The notes beneath the pieces are model-generated. The model saw nothing but the letters and a program-made list of their open reading frames with translations. It ran no database searches and was not told the origin of the DNA. Positions 51,830 through 62,144 of a stretch of 64,000 nt of DNA are shown in pieces. The stretch's first letter is position 1, and each line of letters opens with the position of its first letter. Position numbers and translations under genes: made by a program. The stretch comes from Flavobacteriales bacterium UBA6057 (GTDB taxonomy: Bacteria; Bacteroidota; Bacteroidia; Flavobacteriales_G; Salibacteraceae): NCBI GenBank assembly GCA_002428995.1, contig DIYJ01000005.1:220474-284473 (forward strand), given 5' to 3'.

Positions 51830-54753
51830 ACCAACAGCACCAACTACACACTGCACAGATCGGCATATTCAACCCCGGCCGGATGAGCGATGCCGACATC
51901 GAACGCGTTTTTGTGGCACGCATGGAGACTTTCCGCCTGCTCATCGACAGCATCACCGGTGAGGAACCGGGTTCGATCCCACAACACCACTTGGTCATCG
52001 GGCAGCGGGGCATGGGAAAGTCCACTCTCCTGCACCGGATCGCTGCGGAACTTCGCAAGGATTCGTTTAACGAGACCTTTCTTCCGCTCACCTTCCCGGA
52101 AGAGCAGTATAACGTGGATCGGCTGTCCAAGTTCTGGCTCAACTGCCTGGATGCCCTTGCCGATGCACTGGATAAGAAGGGTGACACCCAATTGACCGCC
52201 TTGGAAAAACAAATCGATGAACTGGCAAAAAAGCTACCAGCTGAACAGGATGCTCCCGAGCAGGCCTTTGAACAATGGTGTAAAAAGTTGGGGAAACGCC
52301 CGGTGTTACTGGTGGATAACCTCAACCTGATCTTCAGTCGCATCGACAAAAAGGAACAGCACACGTTGCGCGCAACGCTAATGAGTACCAACGCCCCCAT
52401 CCTGGTGGGAGCTAGTTCTCTATCCATGGAGGAAGTGTCTGATTACGGAGCACCGTTCTATGATGCCTTCCAGATGCGCTACCTCAAAAAGCTAACGCTG
52501 GCGGAAAGCACCGAAGTGCTGATCAACTTTGGTCAGATCACGGGTAACGACTCCGTGCGGAAAAGCCTGAATGAACACCGCGGGCGCCTGGCGGCCCTAT
52601 ACCAGTTGACAGGTGGCACTCCGCGCACGCTGGCCATGCTATTTCCGCTGGTGCAGCACGGTTTTTCCAACGATGTGCAAAGCGACCTCGATGCGCTGAC
52701 CGACATGGTGACCCCGCTCTATAAGGCGAGTTTCGAAGAACTGCCCACCCAAATGCAGGTGATCCTGGATGCCATTGCCATCCACTGGGATCCGATGACC
52801 CTGGAACAGCTCCGGCAAACCACTCAGCTCGGCAATGCACAGCTCTCGCCCCAGCTCAAACGCCTGACGGAAGTGGGCTGGCTGAGCAAGCAGGATGCCT
52901 ACGAGGCTCGCGGGGCGGCTTATGAGATCAGCGAACGCTTTTTCAACGTGTGGTACCTCATGCGCAGGAGCACCCGAAGGCACAAGCGCGAACTCCTGTG
53001 CCTGTCGAAGTTTCTGGAAACGTTGTATGGGGAGGAGATCGAACAGATTGCCATCGACATGATCAACCGGAAAGCTCAGCATCTTGATCACGTGGTGTAT
53101 AATCTTGCTCTTGCCGAGTTGATTCACGACCCTTTACTTAAAAGGGCTTTAAGGAGCAAGGGATATGAAGATCTCATTTCAATGAGCGTATCCAATCCAA
53201 GTCAACTTTCTCAGTACGACATCCCCCGGGAAATCTTGGATGAAAACATAGAAACACTCTTAACCCCGGTAAAAGAAGCCATTGATAAAGAAGGTTTTGA
53301 CGAGGCATCGCTAAAGCTGGATAGCGTGGAAAAAAGTGTCGGAAAACTCCCTTATCTCATCATGCTACGTGGTAACATATACTTTCAACAAGAAGATTTC
53401 GAAAAAGCCACAACACTCTACCAAAAGGCCATAAATCAGCAACCAGAGGCCGCTGATTGGTACATTTATTTGGGGCAAGCACAGGCACTTAACGATCAAT
53501 ATGAAGTAGCCGAAAAATCATTCCTCAAAGCAGTTTCACTTGGAGCTGAAGCACCGTCCATTCATTGGTACTTGGGAATCTTGTATCTCGCCTTCTTAGA
53601 GAAAGTAGACGAAGCTGTTCCACATTTACGAGAATTTACTGAAGCAAGACCTGAGAATGAAGATGGTTGGACTGCACTTGCTGAAGCCTATTCAAAGAAT
53701 AATGAAGTTGAACAGGCTTTGCAAAGCTTAAAGACAGCACTTGATCTAAATCCAGCCAATCTCGAGGCTGTCCTTTCATTTGTACGGTTAATTGATGAGT
53801 TTAAATTAGCGAAAGAAATTCTCGATGAGGCTATTAAAAAAGCTACGGATAAAAGCCACAAGGCTTTATTCATTGCTCGTTTAGGAGGGTTGTTAGCTTT
53901 TGAGGATAATGACTTTGAGACAGGTATAGCCGAGTTCAATAAAGCTGTTGAGCTAGACCCTAAAAACTGGTGGATCTGGCAAGGTTTGGGTCTCGCTCAC
54001 GATCTTCTTGCAAATCACCTTAAGGAAGCGGAAAGCGCTTATAAAGAATCAATAAAGCAGGGAGCTGAAATCGAATCGTGCCTGCTTCTTGCTCAATTGT
54101 ACATGAACAAAATGAATAAACAAGAAGAGGCTCTTGATCTATTGGAGTCTTGGAGAGGAGCAAAAAATGATAAGTATTGGGCACTGCTCGGGAATATATA
54201 TATGGACTTTTTTAATCAGCCAAAAGCAGCAGAGAAAGCCTTCAAAGAACAAATGAAACCCCATGTTAAAACGGACAAGACATCAGCGTTGAGTTTAGTC
54301 GCTCTTTTCCGAGACAAGCTCAGCCAAATTAAAAAAGCAAAAAAGCTCTTTAAAGAAGTCCATAATCCTGAGCTACATGAGGATAGCTGGGAGTTGCACA
54401 AAGCCATGTTTGCCATGTATGATCAAAACCTGGGACATGGCCTTGAGTACCTAGTCAATGCACTGGAGATTATTGATAATGAATTATCCGATGACACCAA
54501 AGACGACTGGTGGCGTTTCGGAGCCGTATCCGCCAAACTGGGCTATGGTGAAGAAGTATTGAAAGTACTAGAAGAGCACGGGTACGACACGATCCTGCGC
54601 CCCTATTACGTGGCAATCAAAGCGCTGACGGTGCAAAAGCCGGAGGCTTACATGAACAGCGTGGCGGCTGAAGTGCGCGAACCGGCCCGGCAGATCTATG
54701 CCTTCATGGAACGCTACAACCAGCCGGGCGAAGACATAGAGGACAAAGACTGA
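51826..54753 (+). CDS. STAND-like NTPase with winged helix and TPR array, second gene of the module
   Basis: 975 residues. Order: a short N-terminal region (IGIFNPGRMSDADIERVFVA), a P-loop NTPase with Walker A VIGQRGMGKST (57-67) and Walker B PVLLVDNLNLIF (159-170), and a helical subdomain (LTGGTPRTLAMLF). A winged helix (~315-385, LSPQLKRLTEVGWLS) follows, then a long superhelix of TPR-like repeats (~470-830; ATTLYQKAINQQPEAADWYI and AEFNKAVELDPKNWWIW are clear units). NTPase, winged helix and repeat array in this order is the STAND arrangement in which the repeats sense a ligand. No C- or N-terminal effector domain is recognisable, so the effect may come through the first ATPase. The TPR part is distinctly AT-richer than the rest. 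Confidence 0.88.
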   Translation: MNQQHQLHTAQIGIFNPGRMSDADIERVFVARMETFRLLIDSITGEEPGSIPQHHLVIGQRGMGKSTLLHRIAAELRKDSFNETFLPLTFPEEQYNVDRLSKFWLNCLDALADALDKKGDTQLTALEKQIDELAKKLPAEQDAPEQAFEQWCKKLGKRPVLLVDNLNLIFSRIDKKEQHTLRATLMSTNAPILVGASSLSMEEVSDYGAPFYDAFQMRYLKKLTLAESTEVLINFGQITGNDSVRKSLNEHRGRLAALYQLTGGTPRTLAMLFPLVQHGFSNDVQSDLDALTDMVTPLYKASFEELPTQMQVILDAIAIHWDPMTLEQLRQTTQLGNAQLSPQLKRLTEVGWLSKQDAYEARGAAYEISERFFNVWYLMRRSTRRHKRELLCLSKFLETLYGEEIEQIAIDMINRKAQHLDHVVYNLALAELIHDPLLKRALRSKGYEDLISMSVSNPSQLSQYDIPREILDENIETLLTPVKEAIDKEGFDEASLKLDSVEKSVGKLPYLIMLRGNIYFQQEDFEKATTLYQKAINQQPEAADWYIYLGQAQALNDQYEVAEKSFLKAVSLGAEAPSIHWYLGILYLAFLEKVDEAVPHLREFTEARPENEDGWTALAEAYSKNNEVEQALQSLKTALDLNPANLEAVLSFVRLIDEFKLAKEILDEAIKKATDKSHKALFIARLGGLLAFEDNDFETGIAEFNKAVELDPKNWWIWQGLGLAHDLLANHLKEAESAYKESIKQGAEIESCLLLAQLYMNKMNKQEEALDLLESWRGAKNDKYWALLGNIYMDFFNQPKAAEKAFKEQMKPHVKTDKTSALSLVALFRDKLSQIKKAKKLFKEVHNPELHEDSWELHKAMFAMYDQNLGHGLEYLVNALEIIDNELSDDTKDDWWRFGAVSAKLGYGEEVLKVLEEHGYDTILRPYYVAIKALTVQKPEAYMNSVAAEVREPARQIYAFMERYNQPGEDIEDKD

Positions 54754-55425
54754 TTACTTCATTGTTTTTTCAGCTAAAGCGTCTCCTCTTCGGATTCGAA
54801 TCTCGCCACAGTGGGGCAACCCCTATCTTTCTGGAGACGCACTCAGGCCGAAATCGTCCAGGCACTTCATGGTTTCGACTTAAGAATCGATCCGTCTGAT
54901 TACTGAAAACAGTCAATAACCGTTTACGAGGTTGCAGTCGATGGAATACAAAAAATGAAACCGCTGATCCTGCATGCGCCTACAAAAGCCATCAATCAAA
55001 AACGTAAGCAGATTACCCATTTTGAATTCTGTAATCAAAAACTCGCGAATGGATTGAAGTGGATGGAGAGATGGAACCTCTATAAATAGCAATCAACTCG
55101 TGCTTTCAAGCTAGATGGCTCGACATTGATCCACCTCCGGGCACGAAAGCAAAAGGTTCACTTTGAAATCCTTAGTAGAGAGTATTCCATCCGTTCAACT
55201 TCCTTTAGTTGCATTGAGTACCACAACACTCACTCCCCAGAACCTCACACCCCCACTTTCCTACAACTGTAAACAACCACGCCAATCCATTTTCTGACCA
55301 GTATCAATGTAGAATGTGCCAGAATCAAAAAGCCTCTGGAATTCCCTCTGTGTGGCAATAAATTTGATATGAGCGGTCATCTTTGTCCCTTTGATAGCAA
55401 GCTCAACACCCAAACTCTGCACATC
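54754..55425. other. Long spacer without a recognised gene
   Basis: No family-recognisable gene in 672 bases. An open frame near 54909-55089 (ATG 54955, 44 codons, MKPLILHAPTKAINQ...) and another ending at about 54904 (frame RRTQAEIVQALHGFDLRIDP) have protein-like composition but no start context. They may be remnants. GATTAC...GTAATC dyad near 55010-55040. TAAATTTG (55359-55366), a -7-like box, lies 60 bases before the next gene. Confidence 0.5.
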
Positions 55426-58400
55426 ATGAATAGACTTCTACCTGCTTTTTTCATGATTGCGCTGATGGCAAATGCTTCGTTCGCCCAATTCCTCGAATGG
55501 GGAGTGGTTGGTGGGAGTCCGTGGCCATTCACTAAAACCACATCCGTTGCTGTAGACAGCGAGGGCAATTACATTTTCGGGGAAAACTCGCGTGATACAG
55601 CTGTCATTGGCAACGACACCGTTTTTGTGAACGGAAGTTCAATTTCATGGAGTCACTTTCTGGCAAAAGTGGATTCGAGCGGAAATCCGATATGGACTAT
55701 TGGATCGGCCATTCCAAACGCAGATATGAATTCGGTGCATGATATTCTGACGGACCCGGATGATAATATTTACGCTTTTTGCCAGTACGATTTCAAGATT
55801 GCATTTGGCAACGACACGCTCACCGGAGGTACGGTAAGAAACGCATGTCTGGTGAAGCTCGATCCCAATGGAAACCTCTTGTGGCATCACAACATCGTGG
55901 GAGGCGCATGGTCGGAGCCGGGAGAAATGGTCTATCGGGATGGACACTTGATCATCACTGGAAACGTAAACAGGGTTGCGCCTCTTGGGTCATTCACGAT
56001 TGGCGCCTCTACCACGGGATCGGAGTACGAGGTGTTTCTTGCAAAAATTGATACTGCGGGTCAGGTCATCTGGGCAGAGACCTATGGACATGACGCCAAT
56101 GCAAAGCCGGCCGATCTCGACCTCGATGCTGCCGGGAATATTTACCTGACGGGACAGACCTATGATACCATTGCCTTCAACAATGACTCTGTAACTCCCG
56201 GTGATGATCCACTCATGTGGATCGCCAAACTCGACCCGCAGGGCAGCCCCATCTGGTTGCAATCCATAGGCGAACGACAGAACTTTTTCACCGATGCAAT
56301 GACGTTGAAAGTGACCCCAGACGGCATCAGCTATCTGGCCATCGATTTCAGGGACACTATTGTTTTTCAAGGAGATACGATCATTGGCCAGAGTTTCCCT
56401 GAGGACATTTTGCTACTCGCACTGCAGCCTGATGGAACCATGCTTTGGAATCGCCACATTGCAAGTTCCTCTGAAGACAAAGCTCAGGGCATGGACATTG
56501 ACCCTGCTGGAAACATATACCTCTCAGCGAGGTACAATCCCGTTCTGACTGTGGGTGATACGCTATTGCAAACCGGAAGTATCGCACTTGGAGGTATCCT
56601 CAAATTGGACGCGCTTGGAAGGTTTTTGTGGAGGCGTGAAGTCCAACAAACAGGGTTCTGTTGGCCGACAGACTTCCATGTCATAGATTCCAGTCATTAC
56701 GCCATCGCTGGCAATATGCAGGCCTTTGACTTTGTGACTGCCCAAGACACGGTTTCTCCCCCCTATGGTTTTTTCAACTTCACAGGAAAAATGCCGGGTG
56801 ACAGCTGTGCCATGCGATCACCTGCGCTGACATTCATCAGCGACTGCGACTCCACAGGTGGCACACTGAACGCCCCTTCTGGATATGCATCTTACACGTG
56901 GTCTGACGGGCAGACAGGCCAAAGCATCCAGATCAGTGATACGGGCCTCTATTTTGCGGTGATGACGGACACAACGGGCTGTTCCTTCACTTCTACGATA
57001 GAGCAAATTCCTCCGTATCAACTCTTGCAGATCACCACTTCAGATTCAATGCTATGTCCGGGTGATAGTGCCACCCTGTCCGCAAACCTCACCGCTGCCA
57101 CCATCGTTTGGTCAACGGGTGACACGGGAACTTCGATCGCGGTGGACTCGGCCGGTATCTATTGGGCTACAGCTATCCTGGATAGCTGCACGTTCATGGA
57201 CTCGATTGTGATCAGCGCACTGGCAGCAAGCAGTGACAGCTTCAGTGTGGTGGCCTGCGATAGCTTTCAATGGCCGGTGAATGGAGTGACGTATATGGCG
57301 TCAGGAATCTACAGCGAAACCTTTGTCAATGCCTTGGGCTGTGACTCTATGCTGACGTTGGTGCTCACCATCAACAACAGTACAATCACGCATGACACCA
57401 TCGCAGCGTGTGATGCATTTACCTGGAGCGTCAACAACATAACCTATCAGACAACCGGGATGTATGCAGATACATTCCAGAATCAATTTGGCTGCGACTC
57501 GGTACACGTGCTGAACCTGACGATCAATACCAGTGATTCTATAACTGTTCCGGCTATAGCCTGTGACAGCTTCTTCTGGCCTGTAACCAGTCAAACCTAT
57601 TTCACTTCCGGGACTTACCATACCGTTCTCACGAATGGTAACAACTGTGATTCTACGGTTACGCTTGATCTGACGATCAATGTTTCAGAGAGGGACACAC
57701 AGGAAGTGAGTGCATGTGATCAATACACATGGCCCGTCAGTGGCATCACGTATGCTGTTTCAAGTGTTGACTCCATGAGCTTCAGCAATCAAAATGGATG
57801 TGATTCAACGGTATTCCTTGATCTGATCATCCATCAGAGTGTTGAATCAACCATGATTGAAACGGCTTGTGATCAGTACACATGGCCCGTAAATGGTCAG
57901 ATCTATGAGCAAAGCGGAGTCTATACAGATTCGCTGCAAACGGTCAACGGCTGTGATTCGGTGCTGGTGCTTGACCTCACCATCAACAGCAGCCATTTGT
58001 CTCAGGACTCTGCGGTTTCCTGCTTTACCTACACCTGGCCGGTAAATCAGATGGTCTATACCAGTTCAGGCACGTATGTCGACAGCTTTAGCACGGCTTC
58101 AGGATGCGACTCTGTGTTCACACTCTTCCTCACTATTGAAACTGTGGACGTGGCTGTTTCGGACAGCGCCAACACCCTCACTGCGGAAGCAGATGATGCC
58201 CAATACCAGTGGATTGATTGCGCCACCGATGATGCCATTGCCGGAGCAACAGCACAAACCTTCAGTCCGGACAGCAGCGGGTCCTATGCCGTGGAAGTAC
58301 TTCAAAACGGGTGCATCGATACCAGCGCATGCCAGGAAATTGTGGTTGTGGGCCTCCATTCAGCAGTTTTAAATGATGGCGTGCGCATTTTCCCGAATCC

Positions 58401-58599
58401 TACGCAGGATTGGATTACGATTGAAAATCATCAACGGATCAGGGCTTACAGACTCGTGGATCACACAGGACGCATGATTCTATCAGGAACCATCTGTCCG
58501 GCTCAACTTGAGTTGGGCTCAAAGGTTGGAGCTGGTGTCTACCATTTCATCGGTGAAACCAGTCGGACCACCGTCCATGAATCGCTGATCGTTCAATAG
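55426..58599 (+). CDS. T9SS-secreted SBBP-type propeller protein with CDS-motif repeats
   Basis: 1057 residues from ATG 55426; the frame opens at 55369, but the signal peptide begins MNRLLPAFFMIALMANASFA. Residues ~25-450 form a propeller of repeats like VDSEGNYIFGENSRD, LDPNGNLLWHHN and LDLDAAGNIYLTGQTYD (SBBP-like blades). Two PKD-like units follow (YASYTWSDGQTGQS; IVWSTGDTGTSI). Then come six ~45-residue units of the form ACD.(Y/F).WPVNG..Y..SG.Y.D....GCDS...L.L.I, a segment with QWIDC, and a T9SS sorting domain (IFPNPTQDWITIENH to ESLIVQ). Surface or extracellular binding protein; ligand unknown. Confidence 0.88.
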   Translation: MNRLLPAFFMIALMANASFAQFLEWGVVGGSPWPFTKTTSVAVDSEGNYIFGENSRDTAVIGNDTVFVNGSSISWSHFLAKVDSSGNPIWTIGSAIPNADMNSVHDILTDPDDNIYAFCQYDFKIAFGNDTLTGGTVRNACLVKLDPNGNLLWHHNIVGGAWSEPGEMVYRDGHLIITGNVNRVAPLGSFTIGASTTGSEYEVFLAKIDTAGQVIWAETYGHDANAKPADLDLDAAGNIYLTGQTYDTIAFNNDSVTPGDDPLMWIAKLDPQGSPIWLQSIGERQNFFTDAMTLKVTPDGISYLAIDFRDTIVFQGDTIIGQSFPEDILLLALQPDGTMLWNRHIASSSEDKAQGMDIDPAGNIYLSARYNPVLTVGDTLLQTGSIALGGILKLDALGRFLWRREVQQTGFCWPTDFHVIDSSHYAIAGNMQAFDFVTAQDTVSPPYGFFNFTGKMPGDSCAMRSPALTFISDCDSTGGTLNAPSGYASYTWSDGQTGQSIQISDTGLYFAVMTDTTGCSFTSTIEQIPPYQLLQITTSDSMLCPGDSATLSANLTAATIVWSTGDTGTSIAVDSAGIYWATAILDSCTFMDSIVISALAASSDSFSVVACDSFQWPVNGVTYMASGIYSETFVNALGCDSMLTLVLTINNSTITHDTIAACDAFTWSVNNITYQTTGMYADTFQNQFGCDSVHVLNLTINTSDSITVPAIACDSFFWPVTSQTYFTSGTYHTVLTNGNNCDSTVTLDLTINVSERDTQEVSACDQYTWPVSGITYAVSSVDSMSFSNQNGCDSTVFLDLIIHQSVESTMIETACDQYTWPVNGQIYEQSGVYTDSLQTVNGCDSVLVLDLTINSSHLSQDSAVSCFTYTWPVNQMVYTSSGTYVDSFSTASGCDSVFTLFLTIETVDVAVSDSANTLTAEADDAQYQWIDCATDDAIAGATAQTFSPDSSGSYAVEVLQNGCIDTSACQEIVVVGLHSAVLNDGVRIFPNPTQDWITIENHQRIRAYRLVDHTGRMILSGTICPAQLELGSKVGAGVYHFIGETSRTTVHESLIVQ
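57247..58146 (+). repeat. Six coding repeats with ACDxxxWPVNG...GCDS pattern
   Basis: Units of about 45-50 codons, each with two conserved CD pairs (an ACD near the start and GCDS near the end) and a closing L(D/T)L(T/I)I. The spacing of the cysteines suggests one disulfide per unit. Confidence 0.8.
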
Positions 58600-58748
58600 C
58601 GTTATCGGGCAATCTTCTTTATTCCAGAAAACTGTAGGCGGAGAATGCTTGCACAGAGCTGTATGCTGTAATCCTGCTATTTTCGCCCTACCCTATCCGA
58701 TTAGAAGCACTTTAACCCACTGAATAACAATCGGTTCTCAAGCACCCC

Positions 58749-61700
58749 ATGATGAACTCATCCAGTCTATTCCTCTTCGGACTCCTCCTTTGGTGGACTC
58801 CCTTTGCAGCGCAGGACCCGGCAGCATTCATGCTTCCCCAGCAGGTACAGGAAAATCAGGAACTCTTCTTCACAGAAAACAAAGGCCAGGTCGTGGACCA
58901 ATTCAACTTGCCTCGGCCAGATGTGCTATTCAGCGGAAGAACAGAACAATTGACCTACTACCTGCAAGACAATGGCATTAGCTACCAAGGTTATCGGATG
59001 GACGCAACTTCGGAAGAAGAGCCCTTGCTGACCATCCAACGCACTGATATTCGGTGGATAGGACACAATGCAGACTTTGCCATTGAAAAAGGTCAAGCCT
59101 TGCCTGAGCGTAGGAATTATTACACCGCACAATGCGGTACCGGAATCACTGATGTTGGCTCCTATGCGTCCATCACCTACCGGAATCTGTTCAACGGCAT
59201 TGACCTGAAATGGTACGCACGAAATGGCGAGGCTGAATATGATTTTCACGTTTCTCCGGGCGCTGACTATAAGCAGATTCAGTGGATTATTGAAGGAGCG
59301 GAAAAGCTTAGCATCTCGCCTTCCGGTGAGCTGCTGATCACGACTGCTTTGGGAACCATCGCGGAACAAGCTCCTGTTGCTTTTCAACAGGGAGTAGAGC
59401 TTCGAGCCAGTTGGATGCTTGACGGGAATCGTGTCTCTTTTGTCCTTCTTGATCCCTACAACGAACGTGAAGTATTGGTCATCGACCCTATTGTGCGCAC
59501 TTGGGGCAGCTATTTCGGAGGAACTTCACTGGACCGGGCCACAGACTGCGGTGTCGATGCAAGTGGCAACCTTTACATAACCGGGATCACCACTTCGACT
59601 TCAATGATCGCTACCTCGGGAAGCTATCAAACAACGTTGGCGATGGCAGGATTTCGCGATGCGTTTCTATCAAAGTTCACTCCAGGCGGTCAACTGATTT
59701 GGTCTACCTATTACGGAGGTACGGGTAGCGAATCCACAGAGGGATTATGTGTGGATGCAAACTCTTGCATATACGTTGCAGGCAGCACCAAGTCTCCTTC
59801 AGGGATGGGAACTGCTGGTGGGTTCCAACCCACATATGGCGGTGGATTGAATGACGGCTTTTTAGCTCGCTTTGATAGCACAGGTGCCTTGCTTTGGGCG
59901 ACCTATTACGGTGGTAATCTTTCTGATTTCATGACTGCCTGTGTAGCAGACGACTCATTGAACGTGTATGTCTGTGGAAACACCAGCTCTTCATCCGGCA
60001 TTTCTACTTCGGGAAGTCATCAAGCGAGCTGGGGTGGAGTTGGATCGGGCATTTCAGGATCTCCTTCGGATGCATTCCTGGTCAAATTTGACAGCAGCGG
60101 ATCGCGGCAATGGGCCACTTACTATGGAGGTGACAACTCCGATTTTGCCGCAGGCATTGCCTTAGACAATCAGTATCAGGTGTACATCTCCGGCCAAACA
60201 TCTTCTAAAGGGACCGGTACCATAACCACCATAGGCACACATCAGCCAGCCTTTGGCTTGGGTTCAAACCCTAAAGCCTACGTAGCCAAGTTCCAGAGTT
60301 CTGGCACCCGAATCTGGGGCACTTATTATGGCGGCACAGGATATGAATGGGGTGAAGATGTGAAAACCGATGATTCGCTGAATGTGTACCTGCTTGGGAA
60401 AACAAGCTCAAGCACTGGAATCTCTACCCTTGGAAGTCACCAACCCACCCTTGGAGGCGGAGATGATGTAATGCTGGTGAAATTCAACAGCCAGGGACAG
60501 CGCCTTTGGGGTACTTATTTTGGTGACTTATATACCAACGATGCGGACGGCCTTGAGATTGATAGCGAAGCAAACCTTTACATCGCTGGTAACACATTCT
60601 CCCCCAACCCAGGCTCTGCAGGAGTTTTCGGAACGTATGATGTCCATCAACCGACCTATGAAGGCGGTCTCGCAGATGCTTTTCTGGCTTCATTTGATGC
60701 CCTGGGAGGGCTCAACTTCAGCACCTATTATGGCGGAACCAGTGAAGACGTTGGCATCGCTTGTGCCCTGGCTGATTCTACCACCATCTATTTAGCGGGA
60801 TGGTCATCCTCCGATACACTCATTGCATCGAATGGAGCTTATCAAACTACCCGTTCAGGAGATCTAGACGCCTTCATCGCTCAGTTCAGCCTTTGCCAAC
60901 CCTACTATGATACCGTGAGCATTACAGCTTGCGATAGCCTTTTGGCGCCCAGCGGAAACATGGTTTGGCTCACCAGTGGGATCTATACCGACACACTGAT
61001 CAACGGAAATGGATGTGACACCTTCGTGACTGTAAACGCTACCATATACCCTACCCTTGCTTCAACAGCTGTACTCGAAGCCTGCGATTCGCTGACGTGG
61101 ATCAACGGCATCACCTATTACAGCAGCAACAACACTGCTGTCGACACACTGATGAGCACTACAGGTTGTGACTCCATTGTGAGCCTGAACCTGACTATCC
61201 ATACATCTGCTACTTCCGCTTTCGCGATTACCAGTTGCGATGCTTACACCTGGCCGTCCAACGGGCAGACCTACACGAGTTCAGGAAGTTACCTGGACAC
61301 GTTGAGTACCTCGCAAGGTTGTGACTCCGTCATTACCCTCAATCTGACCATCCTCCAGAGTACCGTTGGAAATGAGGTCGTTACAACATGCAATTCGCAC
61401 CAGTGGGCCGCCAACGGAATATCCTACACGGCAAGCGGTGCTTATACTGATACGATCACGAATGCTGCAGGGTGTGATTCCGTGGTAACACTTGACCTGA
61501 CGATTTTAGACAGCTCCTCCTCCACCCTCTTTGACACAGCTTGTTTCGAATACAGCTCTCCTGCGGGCAACGTGTATACCAGCTCTGGCACCTACCAGGA
61601 AACCATTGCAAACGAAGCGGGCTGTGATAGCAACATCACCCTCAATCTTACCATTGTTGAAGTAGAGGCCAATGTTCAGCTAGTCTTTGACCAAGGCGTG

Positions 61701-62144
61701 CACAGCTTAAAAGCGGAACCAACAACCGGAAGTTTTCAATGGATCGATTGCGCGGCCAACGGGGAGATTCCCGGAGCTGAGAGCGACACCTTTGTTCCGC
61801 ATACTGCAGGCTCCTATGCGGTGATTCGAAGCATCCAAAACTGCTGGGATACGAGTGAGTGTGTTTCCACGCCTGTTGGCATCAGTATGTCGACAAACAA
61901 TGCGGGCATGCGCGTCTACCCTAACCCTGCCAAGGGTTTTCTAACCCTCCAGAGTGACCAGCTTTTTGGCCGTAACAGCCGATGTGAAGTACACACCATG
62001 CAGGGAAGCTTAGTGAGATCTTTTGACCTTCCCGGGAATTCCAAGGAGACCTCCCTCCGACTGGACGATTTACCTAAAGGTTCCTATCTGTTGAAGGTAG
62101 AGGGTGATCATGCAGTTCAAACCTTTCGATTTGTGCTGATCTGA
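58749..62144 (+). CDS. T9SS-secreted DUF7948/SBBP propeller protein with CDS-motif repeats
   Basis: 1131 residues; ATG 58749 (58752 also possible). Signal peptide SLFLFGLLLWWTPFAAQ. The N-terminal DUF7948-like part is marked by FFTENKGQVVDQFNLPRPDV, ITYRNLFNGIDLKWYARNG and VLVIDPIVRTWGSYFGGTSL. SBBP blades follow, each with W(A/G/S)TYYGG and a D..NVY(V/L).G.T turn. Five CDS-motif units (~60915-61670), a QWIDC segment like that of the preceding protein, and a T9SS sorting domain (VYPNPAKGFLTLQ to FRFVLI) complete it. Paralogous in its C-terminal third to the upstream gene, 149 bases away. Probably a cell-surface protein. Confidence 0.9.
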   Translation: MMNSSSLFLFGLLLWWTPFAAQDPAAFMLPQQVQENQELFFTENKGQVVDQFNLPRPDVLFSGRTEQLTYYLQDNGISYQGYRMDATSEEEPLLTIQRTDIRWIGHNADFAIEKGQALPERRNYYTAQCGTGITDVGSYASITYRNLFNGIDLKWYARNGEAEYDFHVSPGADYKQIQWIIEGAEKLSISPSGELLITTALGTIAEQAPVAFQQGVELRASWMLDGNRVSFVLLDPYNEREVLVIDPIVRTWGSYFGGTSLDRATDCGVDASGNLYITGITTSTSMIATSGSYQTTLAMAGFRDAFLSKFTPGGQLIWSTYYGGTGSESTEGLCVDANSCIYVAGSTKSPSGMGTAGGFQPTYGGGLNDGFLARFDSTGALLWATYYGGNLSDFMTACVADDSLNVYVCGNTSSSSGISTSGSHQASWGGVGSGISGSPSDAFLVKFDSSGSRQWATYYGGDNSDFAAGIALDNQYQVYISGQTSSKGTGTITTIGTHQPAFGLGSNPKAYVAKFQSSGTRIWGTYYGGTGYEWGEDVKTDDSLNVYLLGKTSSSTGISTLGSHQPTLGGGDDVMLVKFNSQGQRLWGTYFGDLYTNDADGLEIDSEANLYIAGNTFSPNPGSAGVFGTYDVHQPTYEGGLADAFLASFDALGGLNFSTYYGGTSEDVGIACALADSTTIYLAGWSSSDTLIASNGAYQTTRSGDLDAFIAQFSLCQPYYDTVSITACDSLLAPSGNMVWLTSGIYTDTLINGNGCDTFVTVNATIYPTLASTAVLEACDSLTWINGITYYSSNNTAVDTLMSTTGCDSIVSLNLTIHTSATSAFAITSCDAYTWPSNGQTYTSSGSYLDTLSTSQGCDSVITLNLTILQSTVGNEVVTTCNSHQWAANGISYTASGAYTDTITNAAGCDSVVTLDLTILDSSSSTLFDTACFEYSSPAGNVYTSSGTYQETIANEAGCDSNITLNLTIVEVEANVQLVFDQGVHSLKAEPTTGSFQWIDCAANGEIPGAESDTFVPHTAGSYAVIRSIQNCWDTSECVSTPVGISMSTNNAGMRVYPNPAKGFLTLQSDQLFGRNSRCEVHTMQGSLVRSFDLPGNSKETSLRLDDLPKGSYLLKVEGDHAVQTFRFVLI
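60915..61670 (+). repeat. Five coding repeats with ACDS/GCDS pattern
   Basis: Same unit type as at 57247-58146, more divergent; the last unit starts with ACFEYSSPAGNVY, losing the CD pair. Confidence 0.75.

Noticed and set aside
54754..55368. Duplicate of the tRNA-Leu 3' end as an attachment site
   Set aside because: No copy of the T-arm/acceptor sequence was found downstream; a GATTCGAATC stretch near 54796 is too short and lacks acceptor matches.
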